Origin: Nocardiopsis_B mangrovi
GTDB taxonomy: Bacteria > Actinomycetota > Actinomycetes > Streptosporangiales > Streptosporangiaceae
Direction: 5' to 3'
DNA: 64,000 bases
Assembly: GCF_042653925.1 (NCBI RefSeq)
Contig: NZ_JBHSFQ010000005.1
Location: 186,001 to 250,000 of the forward strand
The first letter of the stretch is position 1; each line of letters opens with the position of its first letter. Of this stretch, positions 17,644 to 26,627 are shown piece by piece. The notes beneath the pieces are model-generated. The model had not been told where the DNA came from. It saw only the letters and a program-made list of their open reading frames with translations, and did not search any database. A program made the translations under genes and the position numbers.

Positions 17644-17831
17644 TATCAGTGCGACAAAATTAACAGGATCGTCAAACGACAACAATAGGAGATGCCCTCG
17701 AAACTCTCCGAAATCATGCGGGGGCCACCGCCCGGCCGGACCGGGCCGGCCGGCACTCCCCCGCGCGCGGGCCGTGCCTGCGGCGACACGGCGTGACACG
17801 AAGGGATATTGCAACGGATGACGCGTTGTGT

Positions 17832-17840
17832 GAAAGTTTC
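17832..17840. promoter_or_regulatory. Short palindrome upstream of the GHL10 gene
   Basis: GAAAGTTTC within TGTGAAAGTTTCCTAC lies about 70 bases before the TTG start at 17909. A+T-rich palindromes of this kind stand out in such a G+C-rich region and often mark sugar-regulator sites in actinomycetes; the regulator is not known to me. Confidence 0.35.
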
Positions 17841-17908
17841 CTACAAGACGCAGGCGACACACCGCCGCCCGCCTTTCCCCGAGCCCCACGGCTCAGGAGG
17901 GAGAGACG

Positions 17909-19309
17909 TTGTCCAGACCCGACCCGGCAGCAATGCCCGACCCCGGTGCGCCCCGCCGGCGGATCCCCCGGACGGCCGCTCCGCTCCGCCCCCTGCTCCG
18001 GATCCTCTCCGGTACGGTGGCGGCGCTGGTCACCGGGTCACTGGTCGCCGCCGCCCCCGCGAACGCGGCCGAGCCGCCCACCTCCGGCACCACCGCGCCC
18101 CAGCACTGCCGACCCGACGACCCCGGTGACCGCCAGATGCGCGCCATGTGGATCTCCAGCGTCACCAACATCGACTGGCCCAGCACCCGGGGCCTCGACC
18201 CGGCCGCCCAGCAGCAGGAGCTCACCGACTACTACGACGAGGCGGTGGCCAACGGCCTCAACGCCGTCTTCGTCCAGATCCGGCCCACCGCCGACGCGTT
18301 CTGGCCGTCGCCCTACGAACCCTGGTCGGAATGGCTCACCGGCACCCAGGGCCGCGACCCCGGCTACGACCCGCTCGCCTTCGCGATCCGCGAAGCGCAC
18401 GAACGCGGCCTCGAATTCCACGGCTGGTTCAACCCCTACCGGGTGGCCATGCACGACGACCCGGGCCGGCTGACCGCGGACCACCCCGCGCGGGTGAACC
18501 CCGACTGGGTCTTCAGATACAACGGCCGCCTCTACTACGACCCCGGCGTCCCCGAGGTCCGCGACTTCGTGCAGGACGCGATCATGGACGCGGTCGAGAA
18601 CTACGACCTCGACGGCGTCCACTTCGACGACTACTTCTACCCCTACCCGGCCGCCGGGCAGGAGGTCCCCGATGCCGCGACCTTCGACCGCTACGGCGGG
18701 GCCTTCGACGACGTCGGCGCCTGGCGGCGCGACAACGTCGACCGGCTGATCGAGGAGATCGACACCCGGATCCACACCGCGAAGCCGGACGTGGAGTTCG
18801 GGATCAGCCCGTTCGGGATCTGGCGCAACGCCGCGACCGACCCCGCGGGCTCCGACACCAACGGCTTCCAGTCCTACGACGGCATCTTCGCCGACAGCCG
18901 CCGCTGGGTCACGGAGGGCTGGGTCGACTACATCAACCCGCAGGTCTACTGGGAGATCGGCCATCCGGCCGCCGACTACGCCGTTCTCGTCCCGTGGTGG
19001 AACGACGTGGTCGACGGCACCGGGGTCGACCTCTACATCGGGCAGGCGGCCTACAAGGTCGGCGAGCAGCCCGGGTGGGAGGACCCCAGGGAGCTGAGCG
19101 ACCACCTGACCTTCAACCGCGACTACCCCAACGTGGACGGCGACGTGTTCTTCAGCGCCGTCCGGCTGCGGACCAACGCCGCCGAGGCGATGCGGATCGT
19201 CGTCGAGGAGCACTACTCCCAGCCGGCGCCGGGGCCCGTGGCCGACCCCCGCCCCGCACCCGCGCCGCCCGCCGGCGCACCGGCCGGGACGCTCCCCTGC
19301 CGGAACTGA
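17909..19309 (+). CDS. Secreted GHL10/DUF187-family glycosidase-like protein
   Basis: A 466-residue secreted protein of the GHL10 (YngK/DUF187) family, TIM-barrel hydrolases thought to act on cell-wall glycans or other oligosaccharides. The signal peptide ends near residue 53 (PANAA). Family marks are MRAMWISSVTNIDWPS near 80, FVQIRPTADAFWPS, HGWFNPYRV, DGVHFDDYFYPYP with its paired acidic residues, and FGISPFGIWRN. The start is a TTG preceded by AGGAGGG, so I prefer it to later ATGs. It diverges from the xylanase and converges on the LacI gene. The exact substrate cannot be read from sequence. Confidence 0.85.
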   Translation: MSRPDPAAMPDPGAPRRRIPRTAAPLRPLLRILSGTVAALVTGSLVAAAPANAAEPPTSGTTAPQHCRPDDPGDRQMRAMWISSVTNIDWPSTRGLDPAAQQQELTDYYDEAVANGLNAVFVQIRPTADAFWPSPYEPWSEWLTGTQGRDPGYDPLAFAIREAHERGLEFHGWFNPYRVAMHDDPGRLTADHPARVNPDWVFRYNGRLYYDPGVPEVRDFVQDAIMDAVENYDLDGVHFDDYFYPYPAAGQEVPDAATFDRYGGAFDDVGAWRRDNVDRLIEEIDTRIHTAKPDVEFGISPFGIWRNAATDPAGSDTNGFQSYDGIFADSRRWVTEGWVDYINPQVYWEIGHPAADYAVLVPWWNDVVDGTGVDLYIGQAAYKVGEQPGWEDPRELSDHLTFNRDYPNVDGDVFFSAVRLRTNAAEAMRIVVEEHYSQPAPGPVADPRPAPAPPAGAPAGTLPCRN

Positions 19310-19311
19310 CC

Positions 19312-19383
19312 GCGCTGCCATCGGCCCGCTGCCGAGGCCGATGGCAGCGCAACCCGGCCCGCCGTGCCGCGGCACGGCGGGCC
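19312..19383. terminator. Two bidirectional hairpins between convergent genes
   Basis: GCGCTGCCATCGGCC (19312-19326) pairs with GGCCGATGGCAGCGC (19336-19350), and GGCCCGCCGTGCC (19356-19368) pairs with GGCACGGCGGGCC (19371-19383). Both stems are perfect. They separate the GHL10 gene from the convergent LacI gene, one for each direction. Confidence 0.75.
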
Positions 19384-19411
19384 GACCACCGTGCGCACAG
19401 GCGCCCCGGGG

Positions 19412-20431
19412 TCAGCCCGCGGGCACGGGACCGGTACTGGCGCGCGGCACCAGCGCGGCCCCGGGGGTCTCCAGGTCGGATCCGGCCCCGGTCGCGATGT
19501 GGTCGAGCAGCAGCGCCGCGGCCAGCCGGCCGTGCTCGGTGATGTCGCGCCGCACGGCGGTCAGCTCCGGCCGCACGACCTCGCACAGCGGGGAGTCGTC
19601 CCAGGCCACGATGGACAGGCGCCCGGGCACGGACATGCCCAACTCCTGGGCCACGCCCAGGCCGGCGACGGCCATCAGGTCGTTGTCGAAGACCAGGGCG
19701 GTCGGCGGGTTCGCGGCGGTGAGCAGCCGCCGGGTGACGGCCGCGCCCTGGTCACCGCTGTAATCGGAATGGACGACGTCGGCGCGGTCCAGCCCGAGGT
19801 CGCGCGCCGCCTCGGCGAAGGCGGCGGAGCGCTGCCCGGTGTGCACGAAGTCCTCGGGTCCGGCGACCCGCGCGATCCGCCGGTGGCCCAGCGCGGCCAG
19901 ATGGCCCACGGCCTCGTGCATGGCACCGGCGTCGTCGGACGTCACGCACGGCGGTCCCCCGGCGGCCATCGGGCCGCCGATCACCACGGCGGGAAGCCCG
20001 ATCTCGGCCAGGGCCGGGATGCGGGGGTCCTCGCGGCGCAGGTCCACGAGCAGCACGCCGTCGACACGGCGCTCGGCGTACCAGCGCTTGTGCGTGGTGA
20101 GTTCGAGTTCGGGGTCGTCGACCGACTGCAGCATCAGCGCGGTGGTGCCGTCGCGCAGCTCGTCCTGGACGCCGGCGATCAGCCGCATGAAGAAGGACTC
20201 GGTGCCCAGCACCAGCGCGGGGCGGTCGACGATGAGGCCGATGGCCCCGGCACGGCCGTCGGAGAGCGCCCGCGCCGCACTGCTCGGCGCCCACCCGAGC
20301 CGGCCGGCGATCTCCAGGATCCGGCTCCGGGTGGAGTCGGACACCCCGGGGCGTCCGTTCAGCGCGCAGGAGACCGCGCCCTTGGACACCCCCGCGGCCC
20401 TGGCGATGTCGACAATGGTCGGACGCCTCAT
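19412..20431 (-). CDS. LacI-family transcriptional regulator
   Basis: A 339-residue repressor. The N-terminal helix-turn-helix (RPTIVDIARAAGVSKGAVSC, then ALNGRPGVSDSTRSRI) with the hinge helix (SSAARALSDGRAGAIG) precedes a periplasmic-binding-like sugar-sensing domain. I start it at the ATG at 20431, directly before MRRPTIVDIA; an ATG 18 codons upstream is possible but adds a low-complexity tail. It sits beside the plant-polysaccharide genes and may regulate them or itself. Its N terminus does not look like CebR, so the CebR-box regulator is probably encoded elsewhere. Confidence 0.9.
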   Translation of the reverse strand: MRRPTIVDIARAAGVSKGAVSCALNGRPGVSDSTRSRILEIAGRLGWAPSSAARALSDGRAGAIGLIVDRPALVLGTESFFMRLIAGVQDELRDGTTALMLQSVDDPELELTTHKRWYAERRVDGVLLVDLRREDPRIPALAEIGLPAVVIGGPMAAGGPPCVTSDDAGAMHEAVGHLAALGHRRIARVAGPEDFVHTGQRSAAFAEAARDLGLDRADVVHSDYSGDQGAAVTRRLLTAANPPTALVFDNDLMAVAGLGVAQELGMSVPGRLSIVAWDDSPLCEVVRPELTAVRRDITEHGRLAAALLLDHIATGAGSDLETPGAALVPRASTGPVPAG

Positions 20432-20575
20432 GCCCCTGCCCCCTGCGCCGCTGTCCGCGCGCCGGCCTCCGCCGAACCGGTTCACCTACGTGAGCGTACC
20501 GAACCCCGGCCCCCGCACGCGCGGGGTTTTCCGCCGCACGCGCCGACGCCGGCGCGGGGTCCGCGGACACGAGAA

Positions 20576-20599
20576 CGCCCCGGCCGTGGGGCCGGGGCG
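20576..20599 (-). terminator. Hairpin after the amidase gene
   Basis: CGCCCCGGCC (20576-20585) pairs perfectly with GGCCGGGGCG (20590-20599) around a 4-base loop, just beyond the stop of the minus-strand amidase. Confidence 0.7.
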
Positions 20600-20640
20600 A
20601 ACAGGGGAGGGCGGCGACCGGGGGGCGGGCGCCGTGTCGG

Positions 20641-21414
20641 CTAGAGGTGGGCCTTGATGAACTGGGACATGATCTGCTTGGCTGCGGCGCCGGTGATCCG
20701 GTCGCCGAAGTTCTGCTTGCTGCCCTCGGCCTTGCGGGCGGCGAGCACGGCCTTGGAGGTGTTGGGGCCGTAGTCGCCGTCGATACCCGAGCCGCCGACC
20801 GAGTGGCCGCCCTTCACCAGCACCTCCTGGAGGAACTTCACGCGTTCCCCGCTGTCACCTTCGCGCAGTCCGACCATGTCGTCCTCCAGGCTCCCTCCGC
20901 CGCTCCCCGGCGACTTGGTGAATGTTCCGTTCTCGACCATCGCGTAGGCCGCGTCGCCGGGACACGACGTGGAGATGAAGTCGCGATGTCCCTTGACCGT
21001 CCCGGCGATCGAGGTGTCGGGCTCCATGAGCCACAGGCGCAATTCCCGCACCGCGTCGACCTGCTCATCGGTGATGGGATCGCCGGGCCCGGTGGCCAGT
21101 GTGCACGAGTAGTAGGTCGAGTTCCCACCGGGCTGCGCGGCCTGCTGCTTGTACAGACCCCGACCTTCCAGGACATATCCGTGCGGACAGGACATAAAAG
21201 AGTAGCCGATGTCGGCCCAGCCGCGGGAGGGGCCGGTGTGGAATTCGCGGGTGTTCTTCCAGTAGGTGATGCAGTCGGAGTGGGGTTTCGCGGCGAGCCC
21301 CTGGTCGCCTGAGTCGTAGTGGATGACCAGCCCGGACTTGGGGTCGGCAGAAGAGGCCGGGGACGCGCCCCAGCCGAGATCCGAGCGGGTGACGTACTTC
21401 TGCGGTCGTGGCAT
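20641..21414 (-). CDS. N-acetylmuramoyl-L-alanine amidase (PGRP fold) with peptidoglycan-binding domain
   Basis: A 257-residue peptidoglycan amidase. Residues 1-165 form an amidase_2/PGRP domain (SDLGWGA, VIHYDSGDQG, ADIGYSFMSCPHGYVLEGRG and GHRDFISTSCPGD, the latter holding zinc-ligand positions). Residues ~185-250 form a peptidoglycan-binding_1 domain (LREGDSGERVKFLQEVLV, then GIDGDYGPNTSKAV). No signal peptide is seen, which recalls phage-type lysins or non-classically released enzymes. GGAGG lies 10 bases before the ATG. The first metal ligand, usually H in VIHHS, is kept as VIHYD. Confidence 0.88.
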   Translation of the reverse strand: MPRPQKYVTRSDLGWGASPASSADPKSGLVIHYDSGDQGLAAKPHSDCITYWKNTREFHTGPSRGWADIGYSFMSCPHGYVLEGRGLYKQQAAQPGGNSTYYSCTLATGPGDPITDEQVDAVRELRLWLMEPDTSIAGTVKGHRDFISTSCPGDAAYAMVENGTFTKSPGSGGGSLEDDMVGLREGDSGERVKFLQEVLVKGGHSVGGSGIDGDYGPNTSKAVLAARKAEGSKQNFGDRITGAAAKQIMSQFIKAHL

Positions 21415-21683
21415 CGATACAGACCTCCGCACCCAGGGTGACGGACCGGATGCGCATGCGCAATGCGCGGATGTGCCCGTTACGCCGCCGTGACGACCGC
21501 GAACGCCGGCCCCGTTCCCGGGCCGCGGCCCCGCCCCGGCTCCCGGGAGCGGAGGCCGGGGGCACGGGCGGGGGGCCGGGCGGGGTGGCCGCCGCCGGCG
21601 CCGGGCCCGCGCCGGGGGTGCGGGACGCCCTCGGGCCGACAACCCCCGAACCGGGTGGCCCGCATTGAGCCGATGACGCCGAT

Positions 21684-22262
21684 TCAGTGCTCGGCGGGCG
21701 ACAGGTGGGCGCGCTCGCCCTGGGGGCCGAAGAGGGTGAGCAGCTCCGCGGGACGGCTGTCGGCGCTGCCGATCCAGTGCGGCACGCGGGTGTCGAATTC
21801 CGCGGCCTCGCCGGCGCCGAGCAGGAGGTCCCGCTCGCCGAGGACGAACCGGACCCGTCCGTTGAGGACGTAGAACCACTCGTATCCCTCGTGGGTCTGC
21901 AGGCGCAGCGTGGGCGCCCGGCCGGCGGGCGGGTAGACCACCTTGTACGCCTGGACGCCCCCGGCGCGCCTGGTGAGCGGCACCACCGTCAGCCCGGACC
22001 GCCGCACGGGCCGCAGGTGGATGCGCGGGTCGCCGGTGGACGGGGCCGCGACCAGGTCGTCGAGCGGGACCCCGTGCGCCCGGGCCAGCGGCAGGAGCTG
22101 CTCCAGCGTCGGTCGCAGCTTCCCGTTCTCCAGGCGCGAGAGCGTGCTCGCCGTGAGACCGGTCTCGGCGGCGAGGTCCGCCAGCGTCGTACCCCGCGCC
22201 CGGCGCAGGGCGCGCAAGTGCGGGCCGACCCCCGCGAGAACGTCTTCTTCGGCACCGTTCAT
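21684..22262 (-). CDS. XRE-cupin transcriptional regulator
   Basis: A 192-residue regulator with an N-terminal helix-turn-helix (LRALRRARGTTLADLAAETG, then LTASTLSRLENGKLRP) and a C-terminal cupin_2 barrel (THEGYEWFYVLNGRVRFVLG to FDTRVPHWIG). Such proteins sense small metabolites through the cupin. It is transcribed away from the methyltransferase and DinB genes at 22523-23766, which are its likely targets, across a 260-bp divergent region. Confidence 0.9.
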   Translation of the reverse strand: MNGAEEDVLAGVGPHLRALRRARGTTLADLAAETGLTASTLSRLENGKLRPTLEQLLPLARAHGVPLDDLVAAPSTGDPRIHLRPVRRSGLTVVPLTRRAGGVQAYKVVYPPAGRAPTLRLQTHEGYEWFYVLNGRVRFVLGERDLLLGAGEAAEFDTRVPHWIGSADSRPAELLTLFGPQGERAHLSPAEH

Positions 22263-22522
22263 GGGGCCATCATGCGGATCCGCAACTTTTCTTGCAAGCG
22301 CGGAACGGCTCTGCCGATACTTCCGGCACAGGGCCGCCCGGGGGCCGGAGTGGCCGCGACGCGGGGCTTCCCGGGTCTCCCGCAGTCAGGGGCCGCCGAC
22401 CGCCCCGGGAGGGCGCCGTGCCCGTCACCGCTCCGGCGCAGGCGTTCCCCTGCGGGGCAGGCCGGGGACCGCGCCCGGACGCGGTCCCCGGCACACCGAC
22501 CGACGAAGGAAGGACATGACGC

Positions 22523-23203
22523 ATGGACACGACCCGAGACCGGCACCCGCGCCCCGGCGCAGAGGGCGGCGGGCACGCCGCGGGCGACGACGCCGAGCGG
22601 TTCTGGGAGCGGCACTACGGCGCCCGGCGCGCCGGGGGCGAGCGCGCCAACCCGCTGCTCGTCGAGACCGCCGAGCCGCTGCCCCCGGGCGCCGCGCTGG
22701 ATCTGGGCTGCGGCGCCGGCGGCGACACCGTCTGGCTCGCCCGGCGCGGCTGGGACGTCACCGCCGTGGACATCTCCGCGACCGCCGTCGAACGCCTGCG
22801 CGGGCGGGCCCGCGACCTCGGGATCGGCGGCCGTGTCACCGCCGAGCGGCACGATCTCGCCCGGAGCTTCCCGGCCGGGGACTTCGACCTCGTCTCCGCG
22901 CAGTACCTCCACACCCCCTTCCCGTTGCCCCGCAGCCGGGTGCTGCGCACCGCGGCGCGGGCCCTGCGCCCCGGCGGCCTGCTCCTGATCGTCGACCACG
23001 GCTCCACCGCGCCCTGGTCCTGGAACCAGGACCCCGGCGTCCACCACCCCGCACCCGGCGAGGTCGCCGCCGAGCTCGAACTCGATCCCGGGCGGTGGCG
23101 GGTCGTGCGCGCCGACACGCCGCGGCGCCGGGCCACCGGGCCGGGCGGCCGGACCGCCACCGTCACCGACCACGTCCTGCTCATCCGGCGCGCCGCCCGA
23201 TGA
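22523..23203 (+). CDS. Class I SAM-dependent methyltransferase
   Basis: A 226-residue Rossmann-fold methyltransferase. Motif I is ALDLGCGAGGDTVWLARRG, the acidic end of beta-2 is VTAVDIS, and DFDLVSAQYLHTPF plus LRPGGLLLIVDH are the later motifs. An acceptor substrate cannot be predicted; homologues in this arrangement are annotated as tellurite- or thiopurine-type methyltransferases. AAGGAAGGA lies before the ATG. It is followed closely by a DinB-family gene and diverges from the XRE-cupin regulator. Confidence 0.85.
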   Translation: MDTTRDRHPRPGAEGGGHAAGDDAERFWERHYGARRAGGERANPLLVETAEPLPPGAALDLGCGAGGDTVWLARRGWDVTAVDISATAVERLRGRARDLGIGGRVTAERHDLARSFPAGDFDLVSAQYLHTPFPLPRSRVLRTAARALRPGGLLLIVDHGSTAPWSWNQDPGVHHPAPGEVAAELELDPGRWRVVRADTPRRRATGPGGRTATVTDHVLLIRRAAR

Positions 23204-23256
23204 CCGCCCCGCCCCACGGCCCGGCGACGAACCCGGCCCCGAACAGGAGCGAGCCC

Positions 23257-23766
23257 ATGCCGTCCGACCGCCTCCACGCGCCCGGGCCGCGAGCCCGTGA
23301 CACCGGCCCCCCGCGCACCGGCTCCGACGAGAAGGCCACCCTGCTGGGCTTCCTCGGCCATCTGCGGGACGCGATCGCGAACAAGGCCGCGGGCGTGCCG
23401 GAACCGCAGGTCCGCACCGGCGGGGTGCCCTCGGGCACCAACCTCCTGGGGCTGGTCAAGCACCTGACCTGCGTCGAACGGTTCTACTTCCTCGGCGAAC
23501 CCGTCGACGACTGGGCCCGCACCATGCGCCCGTCCCCCACCGAGACCGTCGAGGGCGTGCTCGCCGGCTACCGGGAGGCCGTCGAGCTGGCCGACCAGGC
23601 CGTCGCGGCCTGCCCCGACCTGGCGCTGCCCGCACCGGGGCCTCCGCACCGGGACCCGGCCCCGTCGATGCGGTGGGTGCTGGTGCACATGATCGAGGAG
23701 ACCGGCCGGCACGCCGGCCACGCCGACATCCTCCGCGAGCGCATCGACGGCTCCACCGGCCGCTGA
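23257..23766 (+). CDS. DinB/DUF664-family protein
   Basis: A 169-residue member of the DinB_2/DUF664 four-helix bundle family, which includes bacillithiol- and mycothiol-dependent metal-binding transferases. DEKATLLGFLGHLRDAI, LLGLVKHLTCVERFYFLGEP and VLVHMIEETGRHAGHADILRE carry the three metal-binding histidines of the family. I choose the ATG with AGGAG eight bases upstream; an ATG at 23200 overlapping the methyltransferase stop (ATGA) would add 19 residues. The substrate is unknown. Confidence 0.85.
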   Translation: MPSDRLHAPGPRARDTGPPRTGSDEKATLLGFLGHLRDAIANKAAGVPEPQVRTGGVPSGTNLLGLVKHLTCVERFYFLGEPVDDWARTMRPSPTETVEGVLAGYREAVELADQAVAACPDLALPAPGPPHRDPAPSMRWVLVHMIEETGRHAGHADILRERIDGSTGR

Positions 23767-23816
23767 GCCCCCGCGCCCCCACCGCGGACGCGGGGCCGCC
23801 GGCCAGGCGCCCCTAC

Positions 23817-23833
23817 CTGACAGCATCTGTCAG
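23817..23833. promoter_or_regulatory. Operator palindrome before the WYL regulator
   Basis: CTGACAG-CAT-CTGTCAG is a perfect 7-3-7 inverted repeat ending 22 bases before the ATG at 23856. Its place between the DinB gene and the WYL-domain regulator suggests the regulator's own operator. Confidence 0.6.
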
Positions 23834-23855
23834 TCGGGCGCGGCAGACTGGAGGT

Positions 23856-24848
23856 ATGCGTGCCGGACGACTGCTCTCCCTCCTCCTCCTGCTGCAGAAC
23901 CGCGGGCGGATGACCGCCGCGCGGCTGGCCGAGGAGCTGGAGGTGTCCGAGCGGACCATCTACCGCGACGTCGAAGCGCTCAGCGCGGCGGGGGTCCCCG
24001 TCTATGCCGACCGGGGCAGCGGCGGGGGCTACCGGCTGCTCGACGGCTACCGCACCCGGCTGACCGGCATGACCGGAGGCGAGGCCGAGACGCTGTTCCT
24101 GACGGGGGTCCCCGGCGCGGCGGGCGACCTCGGGCTGGGCGCGGAGATGGCGGTCGCCCACCTCAAACTGCTCGCCGCCCTCCCCGAGGAGCTGCGCGAG
24201 CGCGCCGAGCGGGTCCGGTCGCGGTTCCACCTGGACGCGACCGCCTGGTGGCGCGAGCCCGACGACACGCCGCACCTCGCGGAACTGGCCGCGGCGGTCT
24301 GGGAGCAGCGGACCGTGGAGGTCGCCTACCGCCGGTTCGACGGGACTCAGGTGCAGCGGACGCTCGACCCGCTGGGGATCGTCCTCAAGGCCGGCGCCTG
24401 GTACGTCCTCGCCCGTCCGCACGCCCGATCCGGGCACCACGCCGACGTGCGCACCTTCCGCGTCTCCCGGATCCGGGAGCTCGGTGTGACGGACGGGGTG
24501 TTCGCCCACCCGGACGGCTTCGACCTGGCCGGCCAGTGGCGCGCGTGGTCGCGCGAGTTCGAGGAGAGCCGCCACACCCTGCCCGCCAGGATCCGGCTGA
24601 CCCGGCGCGGGCTGGACCTCATGCGCACCCTGTCCGCACCGCTGACGGCGGCGGGCACCGAGGGCGCCGAGCCCGGTCCCGACGGGTGGTGCGAGTGCGA
24701 GGTGCTCGTGGAGTCGATCGGGTTCGCCCTGTCGGAGTTCGCCTCCTACGGCCCCGATATCGAGGTCCTCTCCCCCGCTGAACTGCGCTCGGCCCTCGCC
24801 GCCCACGCCCGCGCCACAGCGGCCCTCTACGCCGGCGACGACCGGTGA
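23856..24848 (+). CDS. YafY-type HTH/WYL-domain transcriptional regulator
   Basis: A 330-residue regulator with an N-terminal HTH_11 domain (LLSLLLLLQNRGRMTAARLA, then ELEVSERTIYRDVEAL), a glycine-rich wing (ADRGSGGGYRL), a WYL domain around residues 140-230 and a C-terminal WCX extension ending in LSPAELRSALAAHARATAAL. The WYL domain binds nucleic acid or nucleotide ligands. GAGG precedes the ATG. A perfect palindrome lies just upstream, and DinB-family genes are frequent neighbours of such regulators. Confidence 0.92.
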   Translation: MRAGRLLSLLLLLQNRGRMTAARLAEELEVSERTIYRDVEALSAAGVPVYADRGSGGGYRLLDGYRTRLTGMTGGEAETLFLTGVPGAAGDLGLGAEMAVAHLKLLAALPEELRERAERVRSRFHLDATAWWREPDDTPHLAELAAAVWEQRTVEVAYRRFDGTQVQRTLDPLGIVLKAGAWYVLARPHARSGHHADVRTFRVSRIRELGVTDGVFAHPDGFDLAGQWRAWSREFEESRHTLPARIRLTRRGLDLMRTLSAPLTAAGTEGAEPGPDGWCECEVLVESIGFALSEFASYGPDIEVLSPAELRSALAAHARATAALYAGDDR

Positions 24849-24957
24849 GCGGCCCCCTTCGGCCAGGCCGGCGGGCGCCCGCCACCGGCGGAGGTGGACG
24901 GGCCGGGGCTCTCCGCCCCAGGCCCGCGCCGCGCCGATGCGGCGCGCGGCCCCGGGC

Positions 24958-24995
24958 TTGACCCTCCCGTGGGGGGAGACTCCACGATGGTGCCC
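24958..24995 (+). promoter_or_regulatory. MerR-type promoter with 19-bp spacer
   Basis: TTGACC (24958-24963) and CACGAT (24983-24988) are separated by 19 bases, the over-long spacing that MerR-family activators correct by twisting DNA. The spacer holds the imperfect dyad CTCCC-GTG-GGGGAG. Transcription would start at or next to the ATG at 24996, giving a leaderless message. Confidence 0.6.
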
Positions 24996-25946
24996 ATGGA
25001 CGCGCAACACGGCCTCTCCACCATCGGTGAGCTGGCACGACGCACCGGGCTCTCGGTCAAGACCATCCGGTTCTACGCCGACCAGGGCATCGTGCCGCCG
25101 ACCGCGCGCAGCGAATCGGGCTACCGGCTCTTCGACGCGGCGGCGGTGGCCCGGCTCGACCTGGTGCGCACCCTCCGCGATCTCGGACTCGACCTGGCCA
25201 CCATCCGGGCGGTCCTCGACCGCGACGCCGACCTGGCGGAAGTGGCCGCGGCCCACGCCGACGCGCTCGACGCGCAGATCCGCGTGCTGCGGCTGCGCCG
25301 GGCCGTGCTGCGCACCGTGGCCCATCGAACACTCACAGAACGGGAGGTCGGCCTGATGAACAGGCTCGCCCGGCTCTCCGCCGAGGAGCGGCAGGGCATC
25401 ATCGACGAATACCACGACCACGTCTTCGACGGCCTGGAACTGGACGAGCGATTCGTCCAGGGCATGCGATCGGTCCGGGTGGACCTGCCCGACGACCCCA
25501 CCACGGCTCAGGTCGACGCCTGGGTGGAGCTGGCCGAACTGGTCCGCGACCCCGCATACCGGGCCCGCGTCCGCGAGATGACCGAAGCGCAGGCGCGGTC
25601 CATCGCCGAGGGCACCTTCCAGGGCCCGGGCGAGGCCGCGCGCGACATCGCCGAGAAGGTCGGGGCGGCGGCCGGGCCGGAGGTCGCCGCGGGCACCGAC
25701 CCGGCGTCGGCGCGGGCCCGCGCCGTCGTCGACGGGGTCATGGACTCCCTGGTGGCGGCCTACGGGGAGGAGGACACCCCGGACGGCCGGCTGCGGCTGG
25801 CCGACCGGTTCGCCGTGGGCTCCGATGCCCGGGTCGAGCGGTACTGGCAGCTCGTGGGCGTCGTCAACGGCCGCGAGCCGTTCGAGCCCGCGGTGCCGGC
25901 CTGGGAGTGGTTCATCGCCGCCCTGCGCGCGAGCGCCCGCGGGTAG
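24996..25946 (+). CDS. MerR-family transcriptional regulator
   Basis: A 316-residue regulator whose first 70 residues are a MerR helix-turn-helix with wing (LSTIGELARRTGLSVKTIRF, then YADQGIVPPTARSESGYRLF). A coiled-coil helix follows and the remainder (~200 residues) is an alpha-helical effector domain resembling the large C-terminal domains of actinobacterial MerR proteins of the TipAS kind; I cannot name the ligand. An ATG three codons upstream (24987) is possible, but the promoter geometry favours a leaderless start at 24996. Confidence 0.88.
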   Translation: MDAQHGLSTIGELARRTGLSVKTIRFYADQGIVPPTARSESGYRLFDAAAVARLDLVRTLRDLGLDLATIRAVLDRDADLAEVAAAHADALDAQIRVLRLRRAVLRTVAHRTLTEREVGLMNRLARLSAEERQGIIDEYHDHVFDGLELDERFVQGMRSVRVDLPDDPTTAQVDAWVELAELVRDPAYRARVREMTEAQARSIAEGTFQGPGEAARDIAEKVGAAAGPEVAAGTDPASARARAVVDGVMDSLVAAYGEEDTPDGRLRLADRFAVGSDARVERYWQLVGVVNGREPFEPAVPAWEWFIAALRASARG

Positions 25947-26153
25947 GCACGCTCCCCGCGCGGGACGGGCGCGGGGAGCGCGACGGTGGGGCCGCCCCTG
26001 GGGGCGGCCCCACCCCGGACCGCCGGCCCTTCCCGGTCCCCGCCGACGCACCGCCCCGCGGCACAGGAGACGCGCGTCACACCGAGTTCCGTCACATCGC
26101 GCCGGCCGGCTCCGTCAAGGAGGTGTCAGTACCGGCGAACTCAAGGAGCCACC

Positions 26154-26627
26154 ATGGACGCCCGACTCAACCTCTTCGTCAACCCGGTCGCGACCCGGAT
26201 CGTCAAGCACTTCGTCGCCGCGAACGAGGCGATCGGCGACTCCGGGCTGCCGCGCGCGACGCAGCACCTGGTGACGCTGCGCGCCAGCCAGATCAACGGC
26301 TGCGGGTTCTGCACCGACATGCACACCAAGGACGCGCTGCACGAAGGCGAGACCGCCACCCGCCTGCACCTGGTGGCGGCCTGGCGGGAGGCCACGGTGT
26401 TCACCGACGCCGAGCGCGCCGCCCTGGAGCTGGCGGAGCAGGGGACCCGCATCGCCGACGCCGCCGGCGGTGTCACCGACGAGGCGTGGGCCGACGCCGC
26501 CAAGCACTACGACGAGGACCAGCTCGCCGCCCTGGCCGCGCTCATCGCCGTCATCAACGCCTTCAACCGCCTCAACGTCTTCGTTCAGCAGCCCGCCGGA
26601 AGCTACCGGCCCGGCCAGTTCGCCTGA
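26154..26627 (+). CDS. AhpD-like carboxymuconolactone decarboxylase family protein
   Basis: A 157-residue alkylhydroperoxidase-like protein. The CMD core contains the redox motif C-x2-C with its downstream histidine: NGCGFCTDMHTKDA. The rest (LVTLRASQIN, and ...AALAALIAVINAFNRLNV) fits the all-helical AhpD fold. Such proteins reduce peroxides or act in unknown redox reactions. AAGGAG lies seven bases before the ATG. It appears to be a single-gene unit. Confidence 0.9.
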   Translation: MDARLNLFVNPVATRIVKHFVAANEAIGDSGLPRATQHLVTLRASQINGCGFCTDMHTKDALHEGETATRLHLVAAWREATVFTDAERAALELAEQGTRIADAAGGVTDEAWADAAKHYDEDQLAALAALIAVINAFNRLNVFVQQPAGSYRPGQFA

